Source: Thiocapsa sp.
GTDB taxonomy: Bacteria; Pseudomonadota; Gammaproteobacteria; Chromatiales; Chromatiaceae
DNA length: 64,000 nucleotides
Assembly (NCBI RefSeq): GCF_018399035.1
Contig: NZ_CP073760.1
Coordinates: forward strand, 4,712,501-4,776,500
Reading direction: 5' to 3'
Shown here: positions 25,530 through 34,791 of the stretch, in pieces
How positions within the stretch are numbered: the stretch's first letter is position 1
Layout of the letters: each line of letters starts with the position of its first letter
Position numbers and translations under genes: made by a program
Notes under the pieces: generated by a model
The model's database searches: none
Told to the model about the DNA's origin: nothing
The model's input: only the letters and a program-made list of their open reading frames with translations

Positions 25530-26276
25530 GTGGGCGCCGTGACGACGGCGCTGGTGCTCGAGGGGGTCTATCAGCATGTCGGCGGGCGCATGGCGCTCGA
25601 CGACATCCGGCTCTCGTTGCCTGAAGGTGCTTGGTTGCTGATCTGCGGTCCGAACGGCGCGGGCAAGAGCCTCTTGACCCGATTGATCTTGGGACTGGAC
25701 CGGCCCTCGGCGGGTACAATCGAGGTTCTGGGACAGGATCTGAGTCGGCTCGGCGAGGCCGCGATGGTGCGTCTGCGCGGCGACATCGGGGCGGTGCTGC
25801 AGCGCGGCTCGCTGCTCTCCGATTACAGCGTGCTGGACAACCTCCTGCTGCCCCTGCGCAACGTGCCCATGACCCGTTACGACATGGCCCGGGCGGCGCG
25901 CTTGGTAATGACCTTGTTGGGGCTGGACGGACTGGAGAATCACATGCCCCGCGGACTCTCCTTGGGCCAACAGAGACGCGTGGAGCTGGCACGTGCACTC
26001 ATCCACCGTCCCAAGCTGCTGGTCTGGGACGGCCTTTCGGATGGGCTCGACCCGACTGTCGCGCGCGAGACCCTGGAGGTCCTGCGCACTTTAAGGGAGA
26101 ACGGCAACCTGACCCTGATCGCCACCGACAACGTCCCGGATGCCTTGGCCGGAGCCGCCGATCGGGTTGCCGTGATGGAGCGCGGCCAACTGCTGTTCGA
26201 GGGCACGCCGCAGGAGCTCGAATCCGCCGGCGCGGCCCGCCTGGATCTGCGCGCAGCCCTGTGGGGACATCCATGA
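25530..26276 (+). CDS. MlaF-like ABC ATPase with degenerate catalytic motifs
   Basis: A 248-aa ABC ATPase partner of the MlaE-type permease. Walker A is intact (CGPNGAGKSLL) and the Q-loop Gln is present (AVLQRGSLL). But the signature is LSLGQ, the Walker B reads LLVWDGLSDGLD with Gly in place of the catalytic Glu, and the H-loop region reads LIATDNV without the His. It overlaps the MCE gene by 4 nt (ATGA). It may bind but hydrolyse ATP poorly, or use another residue. GTG 25530 and GTG 25539 are both possible starts. Confidence 0.85.
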   Translation: MGAVTTALVLEGVYQHVGGRMALDDIRLSLPEGAWLLICGPNGAGKSLLTRLILGLDRPSAGTIEVLGQDLSRLGEAAMVRLRGDIGAVLQRGSLLSDYSVLDNLLLPLRNVPMTRYDMARAARLVMTLLGLDGLENHMPRGLSLGQQRRVELARALIHRPKLLVWDGLSDGLDPTVARETLEVLRTLRENGNLTLIATDNVPDALAGAADRVAVMERGQLLFEGTPQELESAGAARLDLRAALWGHP

Positions 26277-27388
26277 CCGAGCCCTCGGGTCCTGCGGATC
26301 GCCGGCTGGATCGGCTCTATTCTCCGCCCGAGATCGGCGCGCCGGGCAAGCGTCGGGCGCGGGCCGAGCGTCGCGACCTGCTGTTTGCCGGCATCTTCGT
26401 GATTGCGATGGCGGCCTTCGCCGTGGCTGCGTTCACACTGGTGCTGCCCGGCCTGTTCGGGAAGACCTATCGGCTGCAGGCCTATTTCCCCGACGCCGAC
26501 GGACTCGATGCCGGGCTTCAGGTGGTTCAGGAAGGTTATGTCATCGGTCTGGTCGAGCGCGTCGAGCCCGTCTTCCCGAGCGCCGATGCCCATCGGCTCC
26601 ATTGCCCGGCGCCCTCTGACGACATGCCGGCGCGCTCGCCGACCCTGCCCTGTTTCCGAGCGACCTTGCGGATCCGCGACAATTGGCCGATCCCGCAGGG
26701 CAGTCACGCGCAGTTGGCGCCGCTGGGTCTTTTGAAGGGAGAAGCGATCAGCATCCGGCCCGGCAGCTCCGCGGATCTCTATGCCGACGGTGCCGTGATC
26801 GACGCCAAGGCACCCGATATCGATCTGACCGAGCGGCTCGCCGCGCTCACCGAGACGGTCCGCATCGTGGTCGAGGAGAGCATCGCCCCGACGCTCGCGA
26901 GCATCCGCGATCAGGTCAAGACCATCGAGCTGCTGATCGGCACGGGCGAGGACCAGGGCGAGAACCGCGATCGGCTTGCGGGCGCCTTCGAGAATCTCCG
27001 ACTGCTGTCCGAGAACCTCGTCACGGCGGTCGATCCGGATGCGATCGGCGCCATTCTCGGCTCGGTGGAGGAGATGACCGCGAGCCTTGCGCTCATCACC
27101 GGCGACATGACCGGCAGCACCAAGGACATCCGGCGCGCGGTGGCCGATTACGGTGATCTGGCGGTGGACATCCGGGGCTTGGTCAACGAGAACCGTCCGG
27201 CGATCCAGCGCTCGCTCGACGACACCCAATTCCTCCTGCAGTCCCTATCCGCCGCCTTGACCCCAATCTTGACCAATATCGAGGACGCGAGCCGCAATCT
27301 CTCGGCCCTCGCGCGCGACCTGCGCGGCGACCCAACCTTGATCATCAAACGCCGTCAGCAAGAGGAGCAGGCGCCATGGTTCCGCTGA
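26273..27388 (+). CDS. MCE (MlaD-like) periplasmic lipid-binding protein
   Basis: A 371-aa protein with a cytoplasmic N-terminus, one membrane helix (about residues 38-62, FVIAMAAFAVAAFTLVLPGL), an MCE domain (YRLQAYFPDADGLDAGLQVV, PLGLLKGEAISI) and a long helical C-terminal region. A loop insertion between two cysteines (LHCPAPSDDMPARSPTLPC) is unusual and could be a disulfide loop. Start overlaps the ATPase gene (ATGA). Probably forms the hexameric substrate-binding ring of this transporter. Confidence 0.88.
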   Translation: MTEPSGPADRRLDRLYSPPEIGAPGKRRARAERRDLLFAGIFVIAMAAFAVAAFTLVLPGLFGKTYRLQAYFPDADGLDAGLQVVQEGYVIGLVERVEPVFPSADAHRLHCPAPSDDMPARSPTLPCFRATLRIRDNWPIPQGSHAQLAPLGLLKGEAISIRPGSSADLYADGAVIDAKAPDIDLTERLAALTETVRIVVEESIAPTLASIRDQVKTIELLIGTGEDQGENRDRLAGAFENLRLLSENLVTAVDPDAIGAILGSVEEMTASLALITGDMTGSTKDIRRAVADYGDLAVDIRGLVNENRPAIQRSLDDTQFLLQSLSAALTPILTNIEDASRNLSALARDLRGDPTLIIKRRQQEEQAPWFR

Positions 27389-27404
27389 GGATCGGTCACC
27401 CGCA

Positions 27405-27629
27405 TCAGGCGTCGACGATCTCGAGCCGCCTTTCGACGCGCTCGAGCTTATCGCTGAAACGATCCAGGCGAACAGACTGTTCGGCGAGAAAAACGTGCAG
27501 GCTTGCGACATCGCCTTCCAGTCGACCCAGGCGGGTCTTGATCTCGCGAATGTCTTCTCGACTCTCGCGCTGGGCATCCAGGACCTTTTGTACCATGGTC
27601 ATGAGGAGTTCCAAGCTCGCTTCCGGCAC
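27405..27629 (-). CDS. Small coiled-coil protein on the antisense strand
   Basis: A 74-aa highly charged protein (VLDAQRESREDIREIKTRLG) with heptad-like Leu/Val spacing to the C-terminus (DRFSDKLERVERRLEIVDA). No known domain. It is oriented against the Mla-type cluster, between the MCE gene and the auxiliary lipoprotein gene, ending 17 bp from the MCE stop. Similar small coiled-coil genes are common in proteobacteria without assigned function. Confidence 0.6.
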   Translation of the reverse strand: MPEASLELLMTMVQKVLDAQRESREDIREIKTRLGRLEGDVASLHVFLAEQSVRLDRFSDKLERVERRLEIVDA

Positions 27630-27753
27630 CTTCTTCTCCCATTGTTCAGCATGTTTTACAAGAATAGCCCAAAGTCAGTTCCGCCTCACGTCATGTCTTG
27701 TGTCGCGTGCCTGATCCCGGAGTCATCGTTTGACGTCGCCATTTCAACGCTCT

Positions 27754-28404
27754 ATGTCCGATAGGACGGGTCTGCGCCGCCCAAGCCGTCTCCTCCCCGC
27801 ACTGATGCTCGTGCTGCTCGCGGGCGGTTGCGGCTCGCCTGCGCCCCTGCGCCCCGACCTTTTCTATGCGCTCGACCCCGAGCCTTTGGAGTCCCCGCTC
27901 GGCACGCCGCTGCCGGCAACCCTGTTGGTCTCGGATCTGGCCGCGCGCGGCTTCCTCGGCGGGAGGCAGATCGTCTTCCGTACCGAGGCCGAGCCTCTGC
28001 AGGTGCAGCGTTACGACGACCTGCTCTGGGCCGATCCCGTCCCGCATGCACTCGCGCGCAACCTGGTCCGTGCCGTGCGGCACGCGCAGGTCTTCGAGTT
28101 CGCCGTGATCCCGGCCGATCGCGCCCGTGCGGACTATCTGCTCGGCGGCGCGGTGGAGCGTTTCGAGCATCTACCGACCGCGACGCCGCCGCGGGTGGCC
28201 GGTGCACTCAACCTGGCCCTGGTGCGTGCCGACGACCGTCGCACCCTCCGGGATCGTAGTTTCCGGCGCGAGGTCGAGGTGCAGGGCGACACGCCGGAGG
28301 CCATGGCCGAGGCATTCAACCGACTGGCGGCCCTGCTGGCCGCCGATGTGGTGCGCGACCTGCGGACGCTGCCCGGACCCGCGCGCTCCTCGGAGACGCC
28401 ATGA
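27754..28404 (+). CDS. ABC-type transport auxiliary lipoprotein
   Basis: A lipoprotein: signal with lipobox LMLVLLAGGC, then the PF03886-type domain (LFYALDPEP, RQIVFRTEAEPLQVQRYDDLLWADP, ADYLLGGAVERFEHL). Such proteins accompany MlaE/PqiB-type lipid ABC systems and sit in the outer membrane. ATG 27754 is used; an upstream TTG at 27730 is also in frame, and neither has a good ribosome-binding site. Confidence 0.83.
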   Translation: MSDRTGLRRPSRLLPALMLVLLAGGCGSPAPLRPDLFYALDPEPLESPLGTPLPATLLVSDLAARGFLGGRQIVFRTEAEPLQVQRYDDLLWADPVPHALARNLVRAVRHAQVFEFAVIPADRARADYLLGGAVERFEHLPTATPPRVAGALNLALVRADDRRTLRDRSFRREVEVQGDTPEAMAEAFNRLAALLAADVVRDLRTLPGPARSSETP

Positions 28405-28443
28405 TCGGCGCGATGGGTTTGGTCTCGTGCGCGTGCCCGGACG

Positions 28444-29781
28444 GTGTCGATGCGACCTGATCGGTTCGCGGCGCTCTATCCCCGCGGTCTGGATCGGATG
28501 CGCGTCGCCTGGGAGCATCTGCGCATCCCGGGGCCGCCGGCCGAGTTTGCACTGACCCGCACCGAGATCGAGCACCCCGACCCGCAGCGACGCTTCGCCC
28601 GCCGCACGATTCAGGAGATCACCTGCGACGGCGACCGGCTGGCCCTGATCGACAAGGCGTCGCCCCACAGCCTCTTCGACCTTATGGTGTCGGAGATCTC
28701 GGATCCTCCGAAGGCCACGCCCAGCGCCGTGGAGCCCATCACCGGCGGCGTCCTCTGGCGGACCGGGCTCGCCTTCGTGCGCTTCGTCTCCGATCCGCGG
28801 ATCATGCGCCGTTTCGATCTGGCCGACGGCGAGCTGCACCTCGCGCTCAACTGCGACCCCAACACGCACGACCGCGAGAGCGTGCAGGCCGCCAAACAGT
28901 TTCATCTCCATCTCCTCTATTGGAGCGGCGAGGTGTTGAAACCGCTGGAGAGCGCCGGGCGATTCGGCACCGTCGCGGATGTCCGGCTGCGCCGTCAAGC
29001 CATCGACCCGCTTGCCTTCTTGGGCGTAGACCTGATTCACGCGTCGCTTGCCGGATTCGATCTCGGCATTCCGGGTGCCCGGCTGGCGATGCCCGACGAG
29101 CGCTTGACGCTCCGAGGCGACCGGCCGCTCGGCTGCCTGATCGAGCTGCCCGGCTGGCAGGTGCTCGACGACCCTGCGTTCGAGGATCTCATCCGGCGCC
29201 TACATCTGCGCCTCGAGGCGCTGGCGGCGGATCTGCTCGAGGTCTTTACCGGGCATCGCCGAGCGCCGTCGCCCTGGCATCGCCATGCGCTGCGCCCGCA
29301 TGCCGACATTGCGCGTCGTCTCGTCGCGCTGCCGGTGTCCGCGCGGATTCGGGCCGGGCTGGGCGAGCTGTCCCTGGCGCTCCGAGACCTTCCCGTATCG
29401 ACCGCCCGCCGCCTTGCTCGGACCGACGCGCGCCGCCGCACGGATCTGATGACACTGAATCAGCCCTGCTACGCCCTGAATCTCCATGCCCCCGCGCGCA
29501 ACCGCCCGGGTGCAACGCTCGAAGACGCCGGGGTCGTGCACCTGACCATCCAGCCGAAGCTCTTCTCGGGCATCGGCGGGGCCGGTCTGCTCGGGCTCGG
29601 CGGTGTTCCCAGCGTGTGTATCCTGCGTGGCGAGGGACGTTTGAGCGTCGAGAGCTGGCATCGTCGAGGCCGGTTCCAACGCGCTTTCGCCGAGCGCAAT
29701 CAGCGCCTCCAAGGCAATGATCCCGATATCCGTTTCGGGCCACTCAAGCGCTTTGTCGACTCGAGCACCGGTTGGGCATGA
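28444..29781 (+). CDS. Conserved-looking protein of unknown function in the lipid-transport cluster
   Basis: A 445-aa soluble protein without signal peptide or membrane helix. Possible landmarks are an HLHLLYWSGE segment around residue 157, NCDPNTHDRESVQAAKQ before it, and a C-terminal GIGGAGLLGLGGVPSVCILR glycine-rich stretch. I do not recognise a family. It starts 40 bp after the auxiliary lipoprotein and ends 7 bp before the EamA gene, so it is probably co-transcribed with both. GTG 28444 or ATG 28450 could start it. Confidence 0.75.
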   Translation: MSMRPDRFAALYPRGLDRMRVAWEHLRIPGPPAEFALTRTEIEHPDPQRRFARRTIQEITCDGDRLALIDKASPHSLFDLMVSEISDPPKATPSAVEPITGGVLWRTGLAFVRFVSDPRIMRRFDLADGELHLALNCDPNTHDRESVQAAKQFHLHLLYWSGEVLKPLESAGRFGTVADVRLRRQAIDPLAFLGVDLIHASLAGFDLGIPGARLAMPDERLTLRGDRPLGCLIELPGWQVLDDPAFEDLIRRLHLRLEALAADLLEVFTGHRRAPSPWHRHALRPHADIARRLVALPVSARIRAGLGELSLALRDLPVSTARRLARTDARRRTDLMTLNQPCYALNLHAPARNRPGATLEDAGVVHLTIQPKLFSGIGGAGLLGLGGVPSVCILRGEGRLSVESWHRRGRFQRAFAERNQRLQGNDPDIRFGPLKRFVDSSTGWA

Positions 29782-29787
29782 CCGCCG

Positions 29788-30690
29788 GTGGATTTCTCCG
29801 ATTTCGCCCACCTTTGGATCCTCTTCTCGCTGGCGTCGGCCTTTTTTCACGCCTCTCGCCTGGCGGTCACCAAACATCTCAGTCTCGATTTCTCCACCGA
29901 GGTGCTGACGTTCTACGTCAACCTCAGCAGCCTGGTCATCACCCTGCCGCTGATCCTCTGGTATCGTGATTTCCCCTTCCATGAGCCGGCCTATCTCATG
30001 GCCGTCCTCAGCGGGGGCATCTTGTCGGCCTTCGGCGGCTGGGCGTTGAACGCGGCGCTGCACAAGACCGAGGTCTCGCTGGTCGGACCCCTGATGACGC
30101 TGACCCCGGGCTTCGCGATCCTGATCGAATGGCTCATCACCGGCGCCTTGCCTGCATCCGTCGGTCTGCTCGGTGTCGTTCTGCTGGTGGGCGGGGGCTA
30201 TATCCTGAGTCTCGGCGACCATGAGGTGCGCTGGTATCTCCCCTTCAAGCGGCTGGTGACGGACCCCGGCAGCGTGCTCGGGCTCGTTGCCGCCGCCTGC
30301 TTCGCCGCTGCGAGCGTGGTCGGGCGGATCGGCATCCAGTTGAGCGATCCGCTGTCGTTCGCGGTGATCGTCGCGATCGTCAACCCGCTGGTCATCTTCG
30401 TCCTCTTCAGTCTCCGCGACCGGGGCTTTTATCGGCAGATCTTCACGCCGCAGGCGCGCCGTCGCATCCGCCCCCTGCTGGTCCTCGGGGCGCTGTTCGC
30501 GCTCATGCGCATCGCCGACCAGATCGCGCTCAGCCTGACGTTGGCCTCCTACGCCATGGCCGTGAAGCGCACGGCGGGGGTCTTTTCCGTCGTCCTCGGG
30601 CGTTGGTTCTTCAACGAGCAGCATGTCGTCATCAAGCTGATCGGCGCCGCCGTCATGCTGCTCGGGGTGCTGGCCTTGACGCAGAAGTAG
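29788..30690 (+). CDS. EamA/DMT-family transporter
   Basis: A 300-aa protein with about ten hydrophobic segments in two EamA halves (WILFSLASAFFHASRLAVTK; GALFALMRIADQIALSLTLA; LGRWFFNEQHVVIKLIGAAV). DMT transporters move diverse metabolites; no substrate can be read here. GTG start 6 bp after the preceding stop indicates co-transcription. Confidence 0.85.
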   Translation: MDFSDFAHLWILFSLASAFFHASRLAVTKHLSLDFSTEVLTFYVNLSSLVITLPLILWYRDFPFHEPAYLMAVLSGGILSAFGGWALNAALHKTEVSLVGPLMTLTPGFAILIEWLITGALPASVGLLGVVLLVGGGYILSLGDHEVRWYLPFKRLVTDPGSVLGLVAAACFAAASVVGRIGIQLSDPLSFAVIVAIVNPLVIFVLFSLRDRGFYRQIFTPQARRRIRPLLVLGALFALMRIADQIALSLTLASYAMAVKRTAGVFSVVLGRWFFNEQHVVIKLIGAAVMLLGVLALTQK

Positions 30691-30954
30691 ATTCGGCAGC
30701 TGCGGGCGGGGTACGCCGGCGTTTGTGCCACAACCGGGGGCAGCAGGTGCCGGGACCGTCGCCGGGATGGGTGTAATATCGATGTTTCAGGTCGAAGGTC
30801 GGGTTAGGCGCGCCGGTACAATGCCGGAGATTGTTTGCCGAGGCCGATGCGTGCCGTAATCCGGCGTTCGGCGGTTTGCGGCGAGTTCGGCTGTCGGATG
30901 ACGCTGCGCTGATCCCACCTACGCGGCGGATCGGCGTGCGGAAGGGAGATCGGG

Positions 30955-33627
30955 ATGACGATCGTGGTGGTTGCGGAAAAGCCGAGCGTCGCCCGCGACA
31001 TCGCGCGGGTGCTGGGTGCGCGCCGCAAGGGCGAGGGGTTTCTGGAGGGCAACGGCTATCGGGTGACTTGGGCGATCGGGCATCTGATCCATTTCGCCGA
31101 GCCGGACGAGTACGGCGATGCCCAGGGTGTCGACTGGGCGGGGCGGTGGTCGGCGGATCAGCTCCCCATGATCCCCGAAGCCTGGAAGCTCAAGACCGCG
31201 AAGCAGACCGCGGCCCAGTTCAAGATCGTCAAGGCGCTCATCACGGCACCCGATACCGAGCGTCTGGTGTGTGCGACGGATGCCGGCCGCGAAGGCGAGC
31301 ATATCTTTCGACTCATCTATCGGCACGCCCGCTGCAAAAAGCCGTTCGACCGACTCTGGATCTCCAGCCTGACCGACGAGGCGATCCGCGAGGGCTTTCG
31401 CGCGCTGCGCCCCGGCCAAGCCTACGATCATCTCGCCGATGCGGCGCGTGCCCGTGCGCAGGCGGATTGGCTGATCGGCATGAATCTCACGCGGGCCTAC
31501 ACGGTGCACAACCGGGTCCTCTGCACGATCGGACGGGTACAGACGCCGACCCTGGCGATGATCGTCGCTCGCGATCAGGTGATCGCGAGCTTCACCAAGG
31601 CATTCTTCTACGAGCTGGTCGCGCATCTGACGACCGCCGATGCGGCGCATTTCGACGCCCGCTACATCCGCGACGGCGAGACCCGCATCGAGAAGAAGGA
31701 AGAGGCCGAGCGGCTCCACCGCGAGCTGAGCCCCCATCGCATCGGGCGGGTTGCGAAGGTCGAGAAGAAGATCCGCACCGTCCGTCCGCCGCCGCTCTAT
31801 GACCTGACCAATCTGCAGCGCGATGCCAACCGGCGCTTCGGTTTCACCGCCGCGCAGGTGCTCGAACATGCCCAGTCGCTCTACGAGACCCACAAGCTCA
31901 TCAGCTATCCGCGCACCGAGAGCCGCCACATCTCCGAGGACATGCTGCCCGAGCTGCCGGGCATCCTGAAGGGTCTGCAACATCCGCTCGCCGGCGAGGC
32001 ATTGGGCCGGCTTCAGGCGGGCCATCGGCTGGGCAAGGCGTACGTGGACCGCACCAAGCTGACCGACCATCACGCCATCCTGCCGACCGGCAAGACACCT
32101 TCCCCCGATCTGCCGCCCGCGCTGCGCAAGATCTACGACCTGGTGGTCACGCGCTTCGTCGCGGTCTTCCTGCCGGATCAGCGCATCGAGGAGACGCGCG
32201 TGGAGATCGCGATCGGGGATGCGACCTTCCTGGCGCGCGGTGCGGTGGTCCTGGAACCGGGCTGGAAGCGGGCCGAGACCGGCGGGCGTGCCGAGTCGAG
32301 CGGCACGGGCGAGTCCGGTTTGGACCAGACCGGCGCTGACCAGACCGGCGAGTCCAACGTCTTGCCGCCGCTGGTGAAGGACCAGCAGCTCCAGGTCGAC
32401 AGCTTGGAGGTGCAGGAGAAGGAGACGCAGCCGCCGCGTCACTACGACGATTCGACCCTCTTGGCCGCCATGAAGAACGCCGGTCGCGAGATCGAGGACG
32501 ATGCCTTGGCCGCGGCGATGAAACAATCCGGTCTTGGCACGCCGGCGACGCGTGCCGAGATCATCGAGAAGCTGATCCGCACCCGCTATGTCGAGCGCCG
32601 ACGCAAGCAGTTGCATGCCACGGCCAAAGGCATCGCCCTGATCGGCCTGGTCGCACCGGCACTGCGCAGCCCGGAGCTGACGGCCGAGTGGGAGCAGCGC
32701 CTCAAAGACGTCGAGCACGGCGAGCTGCCGGTCGAGGTCTTCGATCGCGACATCATCGGGTTTCTGCGCGAGCTGGTGCCGCAGATCGCACAAGGCCCGG
32801 CAATGTCTGCCGAGCAGGTGTCAGCGGAGCGCGCCGAACGCCCGGCGAGAAAGGGCGCGAAGACCGGGCGGGTAGGGGGTACGCGGAAGTCCGGGCGGTC
32901 GCGCCGGGGCGGCGCCTCGGAAGGATCGACCGCATCTCGGACGGCCGGTCTCGGCGCCTGTCCGATCTGTCGCGAGGGCGAGATGACCGAGAACGCCCGC
33001 GCCTATGGATGCAGCCGTTATCGCGAGGGCTGCGGCTTCACCGTCTGGAAGACGGTCGCCGGTTTGACCCTGACGCAGGATCAGGTGCAACGCCTCGTGG
33101 CGGAGGGTCGGCTTCCGCGTCTCGAGGGCTTCACCTCGAAGGCGGGCAAACCCTTTGGTGCCGGGTTGCGGCTGGATGCAGCGGGGAAAGTGGTTTTCGA
33201 TTTCGAGTCCGAGCCGACCGACACCGGGTCGGCACAGGTGGGCGCCGAGGGCGGGCAGGAGACTCGCAAGACCACTCGATCCAGCCGAGGCCGGCCGGCG
33301 GTCCCGGAAGGTGCGAAGGACAGCCGCGCGTCGACCCCTTCGATTCGCGACCGCCCCCCCGTCTGCCCCAAATGCGGCCAAGGCAGGATCATCGAAGGCC
33401 GTCGCGGCTTCGGCTGCAACCGCTTCCGCGAGGGCTGCGACTTCGTGGTCTGGAAGACCTACGAGGGCCGGGATCTGGAGGAGACGGACATCCGTGACCT
33501 GATCGAGCACGGACGGACCCGGTCGATCGCAAGCAACGAGGCCGCCGCGGGTCCGCTCCGACTGCGTCTCGATGACCGGTGGCAGGTCGTGGCCGACTCG
33601 GACGCCGCTGCGACCGAGGGGTCTTGA
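30955..33627 (+). CDS. topB: DNA topoisomerase III (type IA) with two C-terminal zinc fingers
   Basis: An 890-aa type IA topoisomerase that unlinks single-strand-containing DNA, e.g. precatenanes. Toprim start VVVAEKPSVARDIARVLGA; catalytic Tyr in ISYPRTESRHIS (about residue 318); AATDAGREGE-like toprim acidic motif CATDAGREGEHIFRLIY. The tail has two similar modules (from about residues 669 and 804) with CPICREGEM...GCSRYREGCGF and CPKCGQGRI...GCNRFREGCDF, each likely a zinc ribbon. An acidic/Gly-rich linker with short repeats lies near residue 440-480. Longer than E. coli TopB (653 aa) mainly because of the tail. Confidence 0.95.
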   Translation: MTIVVVAEKPSVARDIARVLGARRKGEGFLEGNGYRVTWAIGHLIHFAEPDEYGDAQGVDWAGRWSADQLPMIPEAWKLKTAKQTAAQFKIVKALITAPDTERLVCATDAGREGEHIFRLIYRHARCKKPFDRLWISSLTDEAIREGFRALRPGQAYDHLADAARARAQADWLIGMNLTRAYTVHNRVLCTIGRVQTPTLAMIVARDQVIASFTKAFFYELVAHLTTADAAHFDARYIRDGETRIEKKEEAERLHRELSPHRIGRVAKVEKKIRTVRPPPLYDLTNLQRDANRRFGFTAAQVLEHAQSLYETHKLISYPRTESRHISEDMLPELPGILKGLQHPLAGEALGRLQAGHRLGKAYVDRTKLTDHHAILPTGKTPSPDLPPALRKIYDLVVTRFVAVFLPDQRIEETRVEIAIGDATFLARGAVVLEPGWKRAETGGRAESSGTGESGLDQTGADQTGESNVLPPLVKDQQLQVDSLEVQEKETQPPRHYDDSTLLAAMKNAGREIEDDALAAAMKQSGLGTPATRAEIIEKLIRTRYVERRRKQLHATAKGIALIGLVAPALRSPELTAEWEQRLKDVEHGELPVEVFDRDIIGFLRELVPQIAQGPAMSAEQVSAERAERPARKGAKTGRVGGTRKSGRSRRGGASEGSTASRTAGLGACPICREGEMTENARAYGCSRYREGCGFTVWKTVAGLTLTQDQVQRLVAEGRLPRLEGFTSKAGKPFGAGLRLDAAGKVVFDFESEPTDTGSAQVGAEGGQETRKTTRSSRGRPAVPEGAKDSRASTPSIRDRPPVCPKCGQGRIIEGRRGFGCNRFREGCDFVVWKTYEGRDLEETDIRDLIEHGRTRSIASNEAAAGPLRLRLDDRWQVVADSDAAATEGS

Positions 33628-33664
33628 CCGCCGAGTGCAGCACGGCAGATGTGTCGAGCCCTTT

Positions 33665-33756
33665 CGTTGTCGTTGTCGTTGTCGTTGTCGTGGTCGTGGT
33701 CGTGGTCGTAGTCGCATCGATAGTCGATTACGACAACGACAACGACAACGACAACG
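33665..33756. repeat. Hexanucleotide inverted microsatellite, copy 2
   Basis: CGTTGT and CGTGGT units (33665-33714) are followed after a short loop by four complementary ACGACA units (33731-33756), giving a stem of more than 20 bp. It lies between convergent topB and the nikK-like gene, as copy 1 does between convergent genes. Confidence 0.85.
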
Positions 33757-33833
33757 GTCTCGGAATCGCTGCACGGCTCCGTTCGCCGAACGCCGGCACC
33801 GGGCGGTGCCGGCGGCCCCGGCCGATGCCGGTC

Positions 33834-34640
33834 CTATTTCAGCTCGGTCGCGTTGATCCAGAGCACGGCGTCCTGCGACAGCTCCTTGCCCTCGTGCTCC
33901 TTGGCCGGGCCGGAGCCGAGGCAGGCGAAGCCCCAGACGCCGGGGCGCGGGATGCCGAAGGTGAAGACACCGTTGGGATCGGTGACGGCGACGACGGCGC
34001 TTTCCGGTACCGGGCCCGTGTGGTCCTTGCCGAAGGCGTTCGCGGCCATGTCGATATCGGTGTTGATGTATTCGATCTCGCATTCGACACCGGCGGCGGG
34101 CGCGCCCTCGCTGAGGAGCTGACCGCTGAAGGTGCTGCCGACGAAGACCTGGTAGGGCTTGTTCAGCGGCACGATCTCGGTCGGCAGGCCAAGGGGCTCG
34201 CCCCAGCCGGTCGGCATGCCGCCTTTGTTCACGATCATCTTGGTGATCTGTTGAATATAGGCACCTTCGGCCTCTTCCAGGTAAGGGGCGGGAACCAATG
34301 CGAAGAGATAGTCGCCGTTGCGCCTGACCTTGTAGGTCGTCTCGTAGGCCTTGGCCTCGTTCTGCGGACCTTTCCAGGTGATGGGTGTCAGGCTGCCCTT
34401 AAGGTCGGTCTCCTCGCCCTTGAAGACAACGACGAACCGCTCCGGCTCGCCCATGTCCATGACGTTGCTGTTCTCCATCGGGTGGCCGAAGACCAGCTTG
34501 AACGGCACGTCTGCAGGCTCCGCGAGCATCACATCGGGGGTGTAGAGGAGCTGGAAGTGGGCGTGTACCGGCGCGGTCAGCCCGACGGCGATGAAGGCGG
34601 CGAGCGGGGCGAGGGCGGCGCCCCGGGTGATTTGCGTCAT
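33834..34640 (-). CDS. NikK-like periplasmic protein (DUF4198)
   Basis: A 268-aa exported protein: signal peptide ending APVHAHFQLL leaves a mature N-terminal His-x-Gln. DUF4198 features (HFQLLYTPDVML, FGHPMENSNVMDMGEPERF, GVWGFACLGSG) match NikK-type periplasmic proteins associated with nickel/cobalt ECF transporters. ATG 34640 was chosen because GGAG lies 10 nt upstream, inside the longer TTG frame. Pairs with the nikL-like gene upstream; their transporter appears to be deleted (see 35388-35735). Confidence 0.82.
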   Translation of the reverse strand: MTQITRGAALAPLAAFIAVGLTAPVHAHFQLLYTPDVMLAEPADVPFKLVFGHPMENSNVMDMGEPERFVVVFKGEETDLKGSLTPITWKGPQNEAKAYETTYKVRRNGDYLFALVPAPYLEEAEGAYIQQITKMIVNKGGMPTGWGEPLGLPTEIVPLNKPYQVFVGSTFSGQLLSEGAPAAGVECEIEYINTDIDMAANAFGKDHTGPVPESAVVAVTDPNGVFTFGIPRPGVWGFACLGSGPAKEHEGKELSQDAVLWINATELK

Positions 34641-34791
34641 GTTGGTCGTACTCCTTATCAACAGTGGGTTGGGGAATTTCGGCGGCCGACGACAGAACCG
34701 AAGCGGTCAGGGGAGGCGCATCGACCCCGTCGGCAGCGAGGGCCCGACGCGGAACGCTGCACGCGGGGGCCTGATTACAGGCAGCGGGTCG

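Noticed and set aside
30919..32793. 624-aa minus-strand frame opposite topB
   Set aside because: Shadow of topB; composition is typical of the reverse frame of a GC-rich gene.
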